A stretch of DNA of 64,000 nt from Symbiodinium kawagutii (taxonomy: Eukaryota; Sar; Dinophyceae; Suessiales; Symbiodiniaceae): contig VSDK01013796.1 of assembly GCA_009767595.1 (NCBI GenBank), positions 141,386 to 205,385 on the forward strand. The letters run 5' to 3'. How positions within the stretch are numbered: position 1 is the first letter of the stretch; each line of letters starts with the position of its first letter. This document shows positions 30,896 to 43,207 of this stretch, piece by piece. Position numbers and translations under genes: made by a program. The notes under the pieces were generated by a model, which was not told the DNA's origin, made no database searches, and was given only the letters and a program-made list of their open reading frames with translations.

Positions 30896-31560
30896 GAGGG
30901 GATGGTTCATGGTTGATGATGGTTAATGATGGTTAATGAGTTAATGATCATAAATGATGATAAATGAAATGATGGCAAATGAGTAAATGATGATCAGTAG
31001 TGGTTCATTCAGTATGGTTCATGTTATCATGCTTGTCAATGATGATCAATAGTCGGGGGGTTCACTGGTGTTTTGAATCATGATGATCAATAGTGGTTTA
31101 TGGTTGATTGCTGATGGTGAAATGATGGTGAATGGATGCTTTATTGTTGATGATGGTCATGCGATCATGTTTTCAATCATGTGGTTAATGATGATCAATT
31201 GTGGCTTATGATGGTTCAACAAAATCACTGCTTTTAATCACGTGGTGTTTTCTCAAAATGGGGGGGGTACCCCACGGTACCTCTAAATGATTTGTACTTA
31301 TCTATTTGGAGCAACAAACCATCCGGGGTACCCTACTTTGAGAAACCCTCGCGTGGTAAATGATGATCAAGCGTGGTTCATGGTTGATGGTGAAGGTAAA
31401 TGGCTGGTCAATTGGAGGTAGATGATGGTTAGTATCAATTTATGGTTCACAGCGATGGTCAATGATGATTATCTTTCACCACGGTTCCTGACGCTTAATC
31501 ATAGGGTCAAGGATGGTCAGTAGTGGTTTGAGTCATAGACTGTTTCATTAAATGAATGCT
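30896..31560. repeat. G-type intron repeat (GGTTGATGATGG / GGTTAATGATGG)
   Basis: Diffuse array of GATGGTTAATGATGG, GGTTCATGGTTGATGATGG and GGTGAATGG words beginning a few bases after the GTGAGG donor, interrupted by MITE copy 3. Complementary to the C-type tract that ends the same putative intron at 32990-33200. Confidence 0.8.
31245..31348 (+). mobile_element. MITE-like element, copy 3
   Basis: Left GGTGTTTTCTCAAAATGGGG, right complement of GGGTTTCTCAAAGTAGGGTA. Interior shares AAATGATTTG and AACAAACCATCC with the family. CGTGG occurs at both flanks and may be a target duplication. Confidence 0.7.
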
Positions 31561-32989
31561 TTGAAGAATCATGGGAATTCAGCGAGCCAGAGTGGAAGGC
31601 TAAGCTGGCGTTTTTTTAACGGATCACCAATTGACGAGTAGTGCTCAAAAATGTTGTGGCATAGCAGATTGTTCTGTAATTTGTGTGGATCTGTCAGTCG
31701 GCAGTCCCTTCATTGATCGCTATGGTCGTTCAAAAATCACAGCCATCCACTTATGTAGGTCGCGCCAGTTGGTAGACAGATGATTCCATAAATGTCACAC
31801 AACACACATACACACAGGCACAAAGATGCGATAGCATTGTTTTGAAGGGAGGCCAGGTATTTCTGGATTCCATTTTTAGCAGGAGGAAACAACACCTAAA
31901 GACTCAGAGCAACCGCTCAACACAATTCGAAGAGTCAATAAAACTCCGGGCGATCAGTTTGTAGAGGCTCTACAATATGTTTGATTCGGTGATCAGCTGA
32001 TAGTTGCAGTTCGAACCTCAAGGATGAGCAGCAGCGATGGCCCAGTGCTTTTGGTGAATGTTGCTCTCACAGGAAACTCAGCACATTTGGATGTCCACGT
32101 CTACAGTCTATTCTATTTCCTGTACACTTGCGAAGACGACCTGAATCAAGACAGCCATATCCCAATGGTATAAGAAAAGCCAAGCAGATGAACTCCATTC
32201 TGTATACTGTCTTCGATATATTATAGATGTGTATCTATAACCACTTTGACAATTGTTTCCCGCAAGAATCTAGATGTCGGTCAAAATATGCTACGCATGG
32301 ATCTTATTGGCTATGACTGCTCTTTTGCAATGCGCAAGTCAGATTTTGTTTTGAGGTTGTTACTGCGTTTCAACCGTCCTTAGTATCAGATTCCTCAACC
32401 CTGAGTACCAATTCAATACCTTTCGAAAGCAGAAGTGTGCTGAGCATGTGCCTATGTTTTCTTATATGTTTCCTTCACATTTGTTTGAATGCAATTGTTT
32501 CTTGACTAAAGCACATTGATTCATAGTTCTACTGCATTTGATTCAACAAATTTCCACCATTTGCACCGGTCGTCGCTTAGATTTCCTGGCTAAGGCCAAT
32601 GTTCTCTCACTTTCCCCAGCACAAACACCGCAAACGCTAAACCGGAAGTAAAACCTGAAGACTCAAAATCGTTGATAATGAATCATTATTTCAGTAAACC
32701 AAGTACATGTTGTCAAATATACTGATCGCAGTCGAGAATGCCAACGCATGTTGCTGAATACTAGTTCAGGAATTTACTTATGGCTGGTTTAGGGGTAGGA
32801 TTTTGCCATGTTTGTTGCTTGCATACTTGCATACTTAAATGTGAGGGATACCCAAACCATGTGATGCTACTGAATATGCCATACTGCCATGGAGCAGTCT
32901 CCAAAACAATCAGTCATCACCAAGGTGAATGGCTGAACAGCAATCATTTTCGGCCAGCATCAAATAGCATGACCACTTTTAAGTTAGCA
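31561..32989. other. Nothing supportable (putative intron interior)
   Basis: Unique AT-rich sequence between the G-type start and C-type end of the putative intron between the exon candidates 30729-30893 and 33255-33398. Confidence 0.4.
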
Positions 32990-33200
32990 TTTACCATCAT
33001 CAACCATCATTTGCCGTCTCCCGCCATCTTTCAATAGGGTCAAGAAGGTTGAATATCATTCATGTTGACTCACCATGATCTAGTCCAATCAGGACCACAA
33101 ATCAGGGCCCACTCCCCATAGCATCATCTTGGAAACCGCACGAATCACCACTAATCAGCTCATGATAAACCATCATCACTCAATCACCACAGAACCAGCA
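32990..33200. repeat. C-type intron repeat before exon 33255
   Basis: ACCATCATCAACCATCATTT, GACTCACCATGATC, AATCACCACTAATC and AAACCATCATCACTCAATC words; complementary in kind to 30896-31560 and 33470-33570. Confidence 0.75.
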
Positions 33201-33254
33201 TGGAGATCACCATGGATTGCCACTGGTTGAAGCACCGATTGGTCGCCGCTCCAG

Positions 33255-33398
33255 GCCTTGGTTCTGGTGGTCTCCGTCTCCTGCGCCGCGTTTCTGCCCA
33301 TCTTGGACTTCCACGGCCGCCTGGGCGCCTGCCTCGGGGGCCTCACCGTGGCGGCCCTGGACCACCGGGCGCTGAGCCGGACGGTGATCGCGGCCAAG
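33255..33398 (+). CDS. Candidate exon, 48 codons, very strong codon bias, membrane-like
   Basis: After GTCGCCGCTCCAG the frame reads ALVLVVSVSCAAFLPILDFH, GRLGACLGGLTVAALDHRAL, SRTVIAAK. 46 of 48 codons end in G or C, while second positions are mixed, which is the best coding signal in the host part of the window. The first 17 residues look like a transmembrane helix. The exon ends either at AAG then GTGGCA (33398, phase 0) or, reading on 32 bases, at ATA then the consensus GTGAGT (33430). Flanked by C-type and G-type intron repeats. No family recognised; perhaps an integral membrane protein together with 30729-30893. Confidence 0.55.
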
Positions 33399-33469
33399 GT
33401 GGCAGCTTCGGCGGATCCCAGGGGATCATAGTGAGTGGTGGAGCGGGTGGAGGGTGGTCATTTCGTGCT

Positions 33470-33570
33470 CAATGAATCTTAATGATTCACTAGGCTTAAT
33501 GATGGTTAAGGATGGTGAATGATTGACTATGGAGTGAATGATGGTGAATGATGGTGAATGGTTAGGATGC
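33470..33570. repeat. G-type intron repeat after exon 33255
   Basis: TAATGATGGTTAAGGATGG, GTGAATGATGGTGAATGATG and GGTGAATGGTTAGG follow the exon's donor within 40-70 bases. Confidence 0.8.
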
Positions 33571-33772
33571 GTGATTTCCATTGGTGCATTGATTTTTGCT
33601 TTTATAGTAAAAATGTCAGACTTCCAGTGATTTTTTATTCGCTTTTGCATTTTGAACTTGAGCTTCAATTCCTTGTTGCTTTGCCTCTGCCAACGAATGT
33701 GCTTTCAGGGTCTGAAGCTGGCAAAGACAACGACTCTAAGAAGAAAATCAGCTTTCAAAATTGGTTCTATAG

Positions 33773-33899
33773 CGCTCTGTAGAGGAAGTCGGAAAACATG
33801 TACCGGAAGCATTCATGGAGCGACTCAGCGTGGTAGCTGGAGGTGCTCACCGTCGTGTTGGCCCTGACAGTGTGGAGCTTGAGATACTCGCACTGAAAG
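33773..33899 (+). CDS. Candidate exon, 42 codons
   Basis: Acceptor TTGGTTCTATAG; the frame reads RSVEEVGKHVPEAFMERL, SVVAGGAHRRVGPDSVE, LEILALK, then AAAG followed by GTGTCT. It begins in phase 0, so it can follow the AAG-ending form of the exon at 33255-33398. Third-position GC is only about 43%, and another plus frame (EAGKDNDSKKKISFQNWF, 33700-33782) overlaps its start, so the call is tentative. Confidence 0.32.
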
Positions 33900-34020
33900 G
33901 TGTCTTCTGGTGGATGATGCAAGATGATGCAACTGCAATGTAATTAATGTGATCATATATGTGTATTTTATAAATCATATATGTGTTTTGCTGCGAATGT
34001 TGCTTCTGTTGTGGCTTTTC

Positions 34021-34134
34021 TTCCTCTTCTTCTTCTCCTTCTTCTTCTTCTTCTTCTTCTTCTTCTTCTTCTTCTTCTTCTTCTTCTTCTTCTTCTTCTT
34101 CTTCTGTTTCTCCTTCTTCTTCTTCTTCTTGGTG
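34021..34134. repeat. (CTT)n microsatellite
   Basis: About 35 CTT units with few interruptions, followed by GGTGGTGATGGTGGTGG and (CTG)n. Poly-Phe, poly-Leu, poly-Glu and poly-Arg frames across it are artefacts. Confidence 0.97.
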
Positions 34135-34585
34135 GTGATGGTGGTGGTGCTGCTGCTGCTGCCTTCTGCTGGTGCTGTTGCAGTTCATTATATATCCTTG
34201 GCTGTATTACTGGCCCCATCCAAATTTTCCTTCCATACTGCATGGCTATCTATCTGAATGGCACAGTTGGGTAACACTTTTTGGGACAAGTTTCTGGTTA
34301 TATTTTTCTGTCATTAGGCTATTGGATGCTATTGGCAGGACATTGACTACCTGCAAATTGGGGGAGTAGGGGTGTGGCAAAATCTAAAGTATACAACTGG
34401 CAAGCAGCCTGGAACCAGGTATTTGAGAATTTTGATAACTCCCATTCGCCGATCTTCAAGCACTCTTCAGCCTAATGAAACGGCATCAGATAGTGATCTC
34501 TCCTCCTAACAACCTCGCAGTGCCCCCTACAGCATAAATATGGGGTTAGAGGAAAGGGATTCAGAATCTTCCATCCCATTCCTAC

Positions 34586-34655
34586 CAAGGCATTGTCGAT
34601 TTGGTCCATTGCCCCTGCAACGTACCACCCAGCGACGATGAGCTTCGCATCATTG
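34586..34655 (-). CDS. Candidate internal exon, 23 codons
   Basis: Minus strand: acceptor TTCATCATCCAG, one base, then NDAKLIVAGWYVAG and AMDQIDNAL, donor TTG then GTAGGA. Short but clean at both ends. It lies downstream (minus sense) of the next candidate and may be the same gene; the phases require one further exon or a different donor between them. Confidence 0.3.
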
Positions 34656-34795
34656 CTGGATGATGAAGAACGTGGAACAGGCAAAACAACAGAAATCTGT
34701 GTTTGTCATGTCAGTGCCTGCCATTTTTGAAAACAATGTCTGCGATTACCCTGTCTGAAATGACAAAAAAACAACACCGCGCATATTACTCTCAC

Positions 34796-34895
34796 AAGAT
34801 CGTCGCTCTTTTTGGCTACTGTGCCGTGGGAGTTCAGAATGGTGCCTGATTCATGACCGATCATGTCTGAAAGCAGCTTCTTGGTCGTTCTAATG
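34796..34895 (-). CDS. Candidate internal exon, 33 codons
   Basis: Minus strand: acceptor TTTCATGCAG, one base, 33 open codons IRTTKKLLSDMIGHESG, TILNSHGTVAKKSDDL, then the strong donor GTGAGAG. The frame is also open upstream to about 34948 (LERRAAIRYEVPLSC), so the true 5' boundary may lie further right. No family recognised. Confidence 0.35.
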
Positions 34896-34949
34896 CTGCA
34901 TGAAAGTGGTACTTCATACCTGATTGCAGCGCGGCGTTCCAGTCCCAAT

Positions 34950-37882
34950 CCATGTGATTTGCCAATTGAAAGTCATGTGTTTGCAGGCCGCCGAGTCACC
35001 AAAAACCACGGCGCTGGCTGATGGTTTCTAGGCTGAATTAGCAGGAGGGGCTTGATTCATCACTACAAGGGATACCAATCAACCATCATCAGGAAATGAC
35101 ATCAGGGTTGCGTGGGCCACACTTCTCAAGTGAACAATACAGACAAAACGAAAAGACTCTCGATGGGGTTGGCCCTGATGAACCTCCAATGAAGAATTTT
35201 GTCATCATGCTGAGTTGGAAACCTACCATCTTAACCCTTCGGTATTTTTTTCAGGCAGTGTTCAATGGTCCAATTTTTTTGGGGAACCACATTGTCCGAA
35301 GTTTGATCCTGTTTGCTGGCAAGCGGTTCAGATTGGGCATGCCAACGATTTCGGATGTAAAGATGCAAAGAGATAGTCCAGAAAAATGTGAACAAGCTGG
35401 TGGATTGAACCTCCTGGCAAAGACAATTTTCTCCATTTCTTTGGGTACCAGACATCTCCCTCAATAGCTCCTCAGATTGCGCCATGTCAAAATGGCGATG
35501 GTTCAAAATGATATGGTTGCCATGTTGTTCAACATGATTATACAGACAATAGCTCTTGTTGAGATTGAGGCTGATGAAGAAACTGCTAATAAAGCAGTTC
35601 TGGTTACTTGATGGTCGTAGGTTTTTGCTGCTTCCCATATTGATGTTGATTCTGCTTTATCGGTGTTCGGAGAGCTTCCAACACCAGTTGGTATCTATTG
35701 AGATGTTGTTTGGAAACACAGTGTCACCAATGAATCAGTTGGTCAGTTCATGGTTTTACCATTGTTGGGTCCAAAGTAAGTGCATCCTTTGCTTTTGAGC
35801 GGGAGGTCTATATTTGACCATCCACATTTGGCGGGAAACCATCCACTATTCCTGGTAAAATCAAAGTGTGACTTATTATTGTGCAATATGTGGCATCTCC
35901 AACTTGTCAACACTATCACTTTGGCAGGAAACCACCTGCTGTTTCTGGCAGAAACGAACATCACCGGGAAGTATGGAAGCTGCTCGGTGCTACAGTACCG
36001 GAAACCTCAGGTGGATGCCCTCAGCTTCAGCAGCTTGGAAGAAAGTCGTTGACCTCGCAGGAACCTTGCAGAAACCAGTGGTTTCTCTAAGTTTGTTGCA
36101 GCTGCGTTTTGATTCTTTCGAATGGTATGTTCCTGCACCTGGCATTGCATCTCCAAAAGTGCCTGGTGTGTTGGAGACTTGGTTGTAGAGCTGCCTGTGG
36201 ATGCCGGCACCCCAAAGTGTCCACCATCACTGTGGGACCCTGCGGACTGTGTCTTGCAGCTCACGTCTCGTCGGGAAAACTTGAGCTTTCGGAGCTTCCC
36301 TCTCCAAAGTGAGGGCTGCGAAGTTCACGGCTGCAAAGCAAGGGAACATGTGCGCTGAACAATCCATGGTCCGGCCAATGGATTCAGAGGAGGCTGCATC
36401 CATTCGTGCAAGCATTTTCCAAGTGGCTGTCTCGCGGCGTAGCTGAGCCTTTAAGGATTTCCTGGAAGTTGGATTGACAGCTGGTCAATCTCAATGAGAT
36501 TGACAAATCGTATAGATTCGTAAAGATCAAGATCAAAAGTTCTAAGTTTCGCTGGAAATTTGATTGAACTGACTGGAGTTGGCGCAACAGAAAAAAATGA
36601 AACCTGACTAGCCTGGGTGAATCTGCTGGATAATGGTTGTTTCGTTCGCCAGAGATACGTACAGGAGATTACACTTTTTTTTGGAAAGATATTGTCTGCG
36701 ATGGATCAGATCATGCTCAGACGTTGGCCTAAACATGACTCATTTAATTGAAGGCTTCGGAAAGGGTAGGAAAGCCGCGACTCTCCCAATTGAAGGGATG
36801 TGTTGATCGATGATGTACCGAGCACATGGTGGTTTCCGTGTTGAGACCGGCCCTTTTGGTGTGGGGGGTACCCATCATGTGATGGGTACTGGTGATAGCC
36901 CTCACCCACTGGGCCCTCACAGTGGGATCCACCAAATAGATCCAAATAGCAATAGGTCTTTATCATGAGTGCACATGATTCACCTCCAAAAATATGGCTA
37001 CAGTATGTGTGAACATGCCTCCAAAACAGTTGATTTGGGGATGATAACCAGTGGTGCTTGTATTGCATGGTATTTCATTGATTTTTATAATCAAACAGAG
37101 ATGTTTCACGTGCACGCAAGTGCATAGATGTGAGCCTTACCCCGATCACCGTGGTTGGTTGATTGTTGATAGGGGATTTCCTCATGGATTTATTGCAGGC
37201 CAGTATGGGAATATCCTGTGAACGGGATTAAGCCATTGGACGAACTGGGGTCATTAGCCAACTGCATACAGTGACAAAGAGTAACTAGATACAACCATAG
37301 ATTGACTATTCAGAAGAGCTTGCTAAGGTAACTATTACTGTAAGAGGAACTCTACATGATCAAGCAAACATACAATCTATATTTGCAGTGACTGATATGA
37401 GACATAGTTTGTAAATATGTCCTCATGTATATATATATATATAACCATATATAACCATAATGTGTATAGAGCATACATGTTTCAGGATATCCACGGATAT
37501 CACCAGTGAGAAAAAAACAGCATCCAACATATCCTGGATATCACGTTCCCGCTCAGCCTGAAGCCAGGCGGGTTGGCAGTTTGAAATTTGGAGCACCACT
37601 CCTGCGCACCAGGCTTGAGCCAGTGGGGCTGGTGGTGTGCTTAGCTGCTGGCATTTACTACTAGTATTGCCAGCGTTAGCCAGTTTCCTTGATAGTGGGT
37701 TTGTTTTTTCATTGTAGAATTGCTTGTATTTCATCATCATTGGTGCAGAATGATAGTTGAGGCTATTGAGGCTAGGGGAGGACTGCCAACGGCCAACAGC
37801 AAGGATGATTCAGGATGGAATTACGGAGTATGATACAAATTCAACTAGCCCCTGAAATACTATCCGAATTTTCTCTTTTCAG
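34950..37882. other. Unresolved region with many overlapping frames
   Basis: Protein-like frames lie on both strands, among them plus 35492-35605 (AMVQNDMVAMLFNMIIQTIA, then stops in the same frame, as in a decayed exon) and minus 36227-36415 (MLARMDAASSESIG, VNFAALTLEREAPK). A ~95-bp local duplication pairs 35827-35865 with 35922-35960 (GGAAACCA-rich words, reading LAGNHPLFL and LAGNHLLFL). No call is firm. Confidence 0.35.
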
Positions 37883-38014
37883 GAATTGGTTTGACTAACA
37901 CAAAAAAAGGTCAAGAGGTTGGGACACTCGCAACTACATCATCCTCTAAACGACAGCAGCATGGCCCTCTCACAATCAACAAACATGGGCATAGTAACCC
38001 AACGATCAGCGTGT
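37883..38014 (+). CDS. Candidate internal exon, 43 codons
   Basis: The acceptor is the best in the window (TTTTCTCTTTTCAG). The frame reads IGLTNTKKGQEVGTLATT, SSSKRQQHGPLTINKHG, HSNPTISV, and a GTAAGG donor follows. Two leading bases and one trailing base. Polar, Ser/Thr/Lys/Gln-rich, probably a linker or surface region. MITE copy 4 begins about 110 bases downstream, inside the putative intron. No family recognised. Confidence 0.45.
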
Positions 38015-38126
38015 GTAAGGGATGTGACGCTGTGAGCTTGCTTTACTGGCAGTACCAATCTGGCACACCGTTGCAGACTGGGGGTCAACTATCAGCCATG
38101 CAGTTTGACAAGTTCCAACCATATGA

Positions 38127-38229
38127 TGGTTTCTTAATAGCTGGCGTTACCCCAACATGGTTGGTTCATTACTATAAATGGTTTACAAACTGGATGATGA
38201 CTGGGGGGTCCCCTATGACTTGAGAAACC
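38127..38229 (-). mobile_element. MITE-like element, copy 4
   Basis: Left TGGTTTCTTAATAGC with GTTACCCC, right GGGGGGTCCCCTATGACTTG then AGAAACC. Interior ATGGTTGGTTCATTACTATA and CTGGATGATGACT match copies 2 and 8. Confidence 0.7.
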
Positions 38230-38332
38230 GGATCAACCCACTTTCATAGGAGATAACCACCAACAAACGCCTTGGGAAACACTCGTTAATGATGGGGGAA
38301 CCAGGGTTTGGACTTGGACCCATAGCCATATG

Positions 38333-38437
38333 GAGATTTCTCAAGCCATAGGGGTCCCCAGTTATCATCTCTTATCAACCATTAATTCATGGTACTGTAG
38401 TAAAAATAGAGTTCGGGGTTCTCCATTTTGAGACCAC
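38333..38437 (+). mobile_element. MITE-like element, copy 5
   Basis: Left GATTTCTCAAGCCATAGGGG then TCCCC, right CGGGGTTCTCCATTTTGAGA. Interior AGTTATCATCTCTTATCAAC. Only about 100 bases from copy 4 and in the opposite orientation. Confidence 0.7.
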
Positions 38438-39319
38438 GATATCCAGAAAGTTTTTTTTAAGTTTTGCTCCATTTGGTCATGCCAGGAACCAGTTTTTTTC
38501 AAACATAACTGCGGCTGACTTTCCTAATGATCATAGTTTGGAAACGCTGCAGTTCTACCGAGTTTGACCTGGTAGCAGGTTCGTGCTGGCAGCCTATCAG
38601 CTGTCAGTGGTGGACGGTCAACCACATTTACATTTTACATACATTTATACATATATATACATACATATATATACATATTTATGACTTGTTCTTCCGTCCT
38701 TCTCCTACATGTAGAACGGAGCCACCACCAACCAGTGCTTAATTGTGTTGAAGTGTACTACTGGGAAAGGGTTTTGCCTTCAGCTAAACACCTACAATAG
38801 TTATACGCCTACAATAGTTATTGAGTTATTGGTTCATAGTCATGATTTCTGGTGACTATGCTACGTATATCATGGTTTTGACCCACAATCACTGGTTGTT
38901 TCCGTCAGATCTCATGATACTGAGGTATTTGCATGTGTTCCTGCCAGGTTATTTGCTAGGCTTTCAGACAAGTTGGCATCGGTCGAAACAGCTGATGGTC
39001 CTTGGTTCTGTGGGAATCTCGAGCTGAGGTATAGAAATATGTATATATATATATATATATTTATTTATTTACATCTTACAACTACAATCGTGCAAAGCTG
39101 CATTGATATGATATCTATATCTATAGAATTATGTGTAATTAATATGTTGCATGGTCATGTATACTGTAGTATTACATGTTGAAGGCTGCTAGTTGCGTCT
39201 ATGTGCGATGTATGTTCATATGTCCTACACATTCATAGTTGGCACTCACAATGCGTTTGGATTTGCCTTATGATGCCTCCATAGAACAGCATCTGAAATG
39301 ATGATTTGTTACACCAGGA
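38438..39319. other. Nothing supportable
   Basis: TATA/CATA-type microsatellite words at 38640-38690 and 39040-39070; otherwise unique AT-rich DNA. Confidence 0.5.
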
Positions 39320-39351
39320 CAGCGGGCGAATTGAAACTCATCGATGGACAA
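39320..39351 (+). CDS. Possible micro-exon before G-type repeat
   Basis: GTTACACCAG, then one base and TAGELKLIDGQ, then GTCAGT. Only ten or eleven codons; listed because it is followed directly by a long G-type intron tract (39355-39520), as other exon candidates are. Confidence 0.2.
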
Positions 39352-39635
39352 GTCAGTTAGATCGCTCATGGTTGATGCATGTTTGGGGGTTCATGAATGG
39401 TTACTGCAACAAGATTCATGATGGTACATGACGCTTAATCATGGCTAATGTTTGTTGAACATGGCTCGTGATGGTTAATGACGGTGATGGTTGATCATGA
39501 GGTCAATCATGGGGTTGTGGCTAATGATGATCTGCTTGGTGGTTTTATGTGTGTTATTTTCTCTCCATTTGAAATGCTTGGTTGGTTGACTCATATCTTT
39601 TGGGATGGCTGAACTCACCACCAAGCAGTTGACCA

Positions 39636-40223
39636 TTGATCTATTGCTTCGTAGGTCAGCTGGACCCAGCTGGACCCAGCTGGACCCAGCTGGACCCAGC
39701 TGGACCCTGGGAACAGGCGTTCCCTCCGTGTTGCACAACCCAGGTTTTGTGCCGCCTGCAACACCATTGTCACTCAGCCTCCGAGGCACCGTTGCAGAGG
39801 ATCTCAACTGGGTTGGCTCGCGCACTCGTTGATGTTGTTTCTCTCAAAGCTGCTGTTGCTGATACTGCTGTTGCGTGTTATTGCTATCCTCTTGTTCAGC
39901 AAGGTTATATAAGTGATTCGCATGTTTTCTTTTCCTTATGTTGCATCATTGACTATCATCGACGGGTTGGTGTTGTTGATGCAGGTGGTTTTCAGTACCA
40001 TATTTGGTCAAGTAGAATTGCTGTAGACAGGGTAGGTTGCCAGGACAAGGCCACGACAAATAGATCCTCACTGTACGAAGTACTATGCGTGAGTAGTCAT
40101 GGCATGGCCAATCATAACGATGCACAATTGTTTGTACATATGTGTTTGCATTCTGGTGTATTGACAATGGTTTTCCACATTACTGGTATGCGGTATGCCT
40201 CAAACTGGTCGTTTCCCTTTTAA
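39636..40223 (+). other. 195-codon open frame incl. (AGCTGGACCC)n
   Basis: The longest non-repeat open frame in host DNA. It starts inside a 10-bp repeat (AGCTGGACCC, five copies, 39657-39708) and reads ISTGLARALVDVVSLKAAVA, then GYISDSHVFF and CCIIDYHRRVGVVDAGGF. A second plus frame (39605-39832; VPPATPLSLSLRGTVAED) is also open, preceded by CACAACCCAG. One frame of this length is expected by chance in the window, so it may be coding in part or not at all. Confidence 0.25.
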
Positions 40224-40356
40224 AGCTTTTTTGGGTATAATACATGTGTAGATATTGTAGATATGAATACAAAGGTACACAGTGACGCTCCTTTGTTGCC
40301 ATTATCCGGTGAAACGCAGATTTGCTTGGAAAGTTCTGGAGAAAAATCTACACATG

Positions 40357-40464
40357 GGTGTTTCTCAAGTCACAGGGGTATCCCTAAATCATCCCATAAT
40401 ATCAACCATTTTATTACAGTAATAAACCAACCAGTTTTTGAGGTCCCCATTTTGAGAACCCCCC
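40357..40464 (+). mobile_element. MITE-like element, copy 6
   Basis: Left GGTGTTTCTCAAGTCACAGG then GGTATCCC, right GAGGTCCCCATTTTGAGAAC. Interior AAATCATCCCATAATATCAA and AATAAACCAACC. Confidence 0.78.
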
Positions 40465-40469
40465 ACACT

Positions 40470-43019
40470 GGGTCGTGGTATGAAGCAATCACATCACTGA
40501 TCACAGAACTCCAGGTTTGATCTAGTGGCAGACACATTTCTGCCATGAGCTGCCCTAAGAGTGTAGGTCCCGGTTGATGTTGGTTGCTCAATGATCAATG
40601 CGTAGGGAGAGGGAACCAACAATCATCAAATGACTCGGCTCATGGTTTGCAACATTAGCGTTCATCCCATGGGATAATTGGTTGACAACGGGGCCCCTAC
40701 CATGTTTAACTTCGGTCATGGCCTAGCTAGGGTTGACTACCAGTTGTATGTGTGGGGGGGGGCTATTTGTAGCTATGTCCCTGATCAGGACTGCCCCAAA
40801 AAATCACGATTTTCCACGGCAGAGAAATATGTGATGCCTTGCACAGTTCGCAGCTGAGCTCTGGGAGTGGCATAACTGCCTCAACCCCAAACCATTTTGG
40901 GGGTCCAAATAAGACTCATTCACATGAGACATCCCCAATAAGAACCCTGAAATCCCTTCCACTTCTCATTTTCCCCATTCAACCGGCGCTCAACCAGTGG
41001 CTTTTGCCAGCCATATTTCGTAGATGTAAGTAACTCTTGCCCTGTTGACAGTTTTGTGGCTGGGGAACAACATCGCAACGGGCAAGATGCGGTAAAGCTA
41101 TATTGCACAAATCATTGCACCAACATTCAAAGTGATTCGCCAAAGTCATCCAAAGTCCAACTGATGCTATTTGTGACCGGGTTTGCGCAGTTCGTGCAAC
41201 ACAAAAGAAGTCAAAAGTAGCCTTTAAAGCTTGAAGCTCAAAAAATCTGCAATGTAAACAACCCGCATATTCTGCTACGTGGTAGCTTACCCACGATTCC
41301 CTGCCGACTCACAACAGCGAACGAGTGCCTAAGCTGCGCCCAGGTGCCATGGCTGCTGGAACACTTCAGGCGGATGACTGTTGGCTGTCTCATATTGATA
41401 TTCTTCACGGTAAGAAGCTGAATACCTCTGCAGTTGCGCGCTAGACACATCGTTCCTTGCCCCGGGGAAGCCAAGGAACAGATGGCCGCGAGTTCTTCCT
41501 GGGGCAGTCTGCCAAAGTGATGATTGACTCACTCATTTTTGTTTGTTTGCCATTACTATGGTTGAATTTAAGTCCTTGGTACCCTAGCACTTGAAAACTG
41601 ACCTACATTGCAACAGGTGCTCTGTTGGTGGTTCCGTTCAACCGGACTTGGCAAACAATGAGCACCGACCACGACGTGGCGTTACCTGGCACCATAGCGA
41701 GGGCATAGTAGTGAGCCTGGCAGTTGAGGTGAGCCATTGGTGAAGAGTACCAACTGTGCTGAACTGAACTGACAGTTTTGCTTGGATCATTTCTGTTGGG
41801 CATTTTGAGATGTTTTTCACTGGTTGCGGGGTTGGTTTCCAATAGAACCTGTCAAATTTGCGGTTTATCGAGATATGCATGTCAAGGATGGGACCCAGTG
41901 CTGGGTATGGCGGTCCGAAAAATGCTCCTGGGGCGAATATATAGCCAGCTCGGATATATATAATATATATATATACATATATATATATGTAATATGTATA
42001 TAATATATAATTTATATATATATATATATGTATATGTATATGTAATATGTATATAATATATAATATAATATATATATATATATATATATCTATTTACATT
42101 TATATAATATATATTTATATATACATATTTATTTATTTAATATATATAATATATAATATATATACATAAATTTTTATATAATATATATATAATATACAAT
42201 ATTTAATATATATATATATATAACTACAGGCATATATACTGTAACAACAGCAGCAGAATATAACAAGCAGAACATGCAAACATAGAAGCAAAAAGAGAGA
42301 TTCTTCTGACAATCAATGACAAAAGACAACACAAAACCGAGATCACTTGGGCATGGGCGAAACAAGCTACCAAGGGGCTTGAAAAGACATAAAATCATGG
42401 GAGCTGATCATGTTGACTTATGTCATGGGCCGGGTGATATCTTGATGCGAGCTGGACAAGTTTTTGGCCAATGCTCTCTTGACAATTCCAAGATAAGTGG
42501 TGGGGGGTTTTGCACATGCTGTATTTCCCTAGTATTTGGGATGCTCTGTTGGTCAACCCAGATAAGATATTGTCCATAGCGTATATTTGAAGATATGTCA
42601 TGAATGAACCGCCAATGACTGCGATGAAGACAAAAATGACTGCCCTCACTTTTTTTTTGCACGGTCTGTAGATAGTACACATAGAACACTAATTTTGCAG
42701 CTCATTCAAGGTTTTACCAATGTCATTCAATCATATTCAATCTGTCGCTCCAAGCGTTGTGGACCAGCCGGATTACAACCAAGCTCGGCCGAAAGTGGAA
42801 ATCTCAACATCTCAACTGATCAAAGCAATGCCATATCCGGGGTGACTCAAGCAAGCCATGGGTTGATAGGCATTCTACTTGCAGAAATGTGTTAGGATTG
42901 TGATTTTACAAGCCACTATGGATGAAAGTCCTTAGGTTGTTGGTCATTTTCTTGCTGGCCCCCTGTGATTGACCAGATCGTTTCCATCCATTCGCTTGAT
43001 GAACGGTGTGATAAACCAC
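40470..43019. other. Intergenic; long AT tract 41955-42230
   Basis: 41955-42230 is an almost pure A/T tract of ATATAT with AATATGTATATA words. Other frames here (41238-41880, 42316-42689) overlap on both strands and are not called. Confidence 0.5.
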
Positions 43020-43207
43020 TCCAAAGCATTGGGAGCCATGATCAGCCACTTGAAAACCGTGATAGGCTAACCACGAACAACCTTGATCAGCCATGATCAA
43101 CCGATCAACCGCAGTAAAACAGCATCGGTCATCAACCAAGTAACTATCATAAGCCATGCTTAAATGTTGGCTTAACCAATGTCAAAGGACGTTTGATGCC
43201 GGCTCAG

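Noticed and set aside
33847..34274. Poly-Phe, poly-Leu, poly-Glu and poly-Arg frames
   Set aside because: Products of the (CTT)n microsatellite.
39636..40223. Calling the 195-codon frame a gene
   Set aside because: By my estimate one such length is expected by chance over six frames of 64 kb, it begins in a tandem repeat, and competing frames exist; kept only as an uncertain entry.
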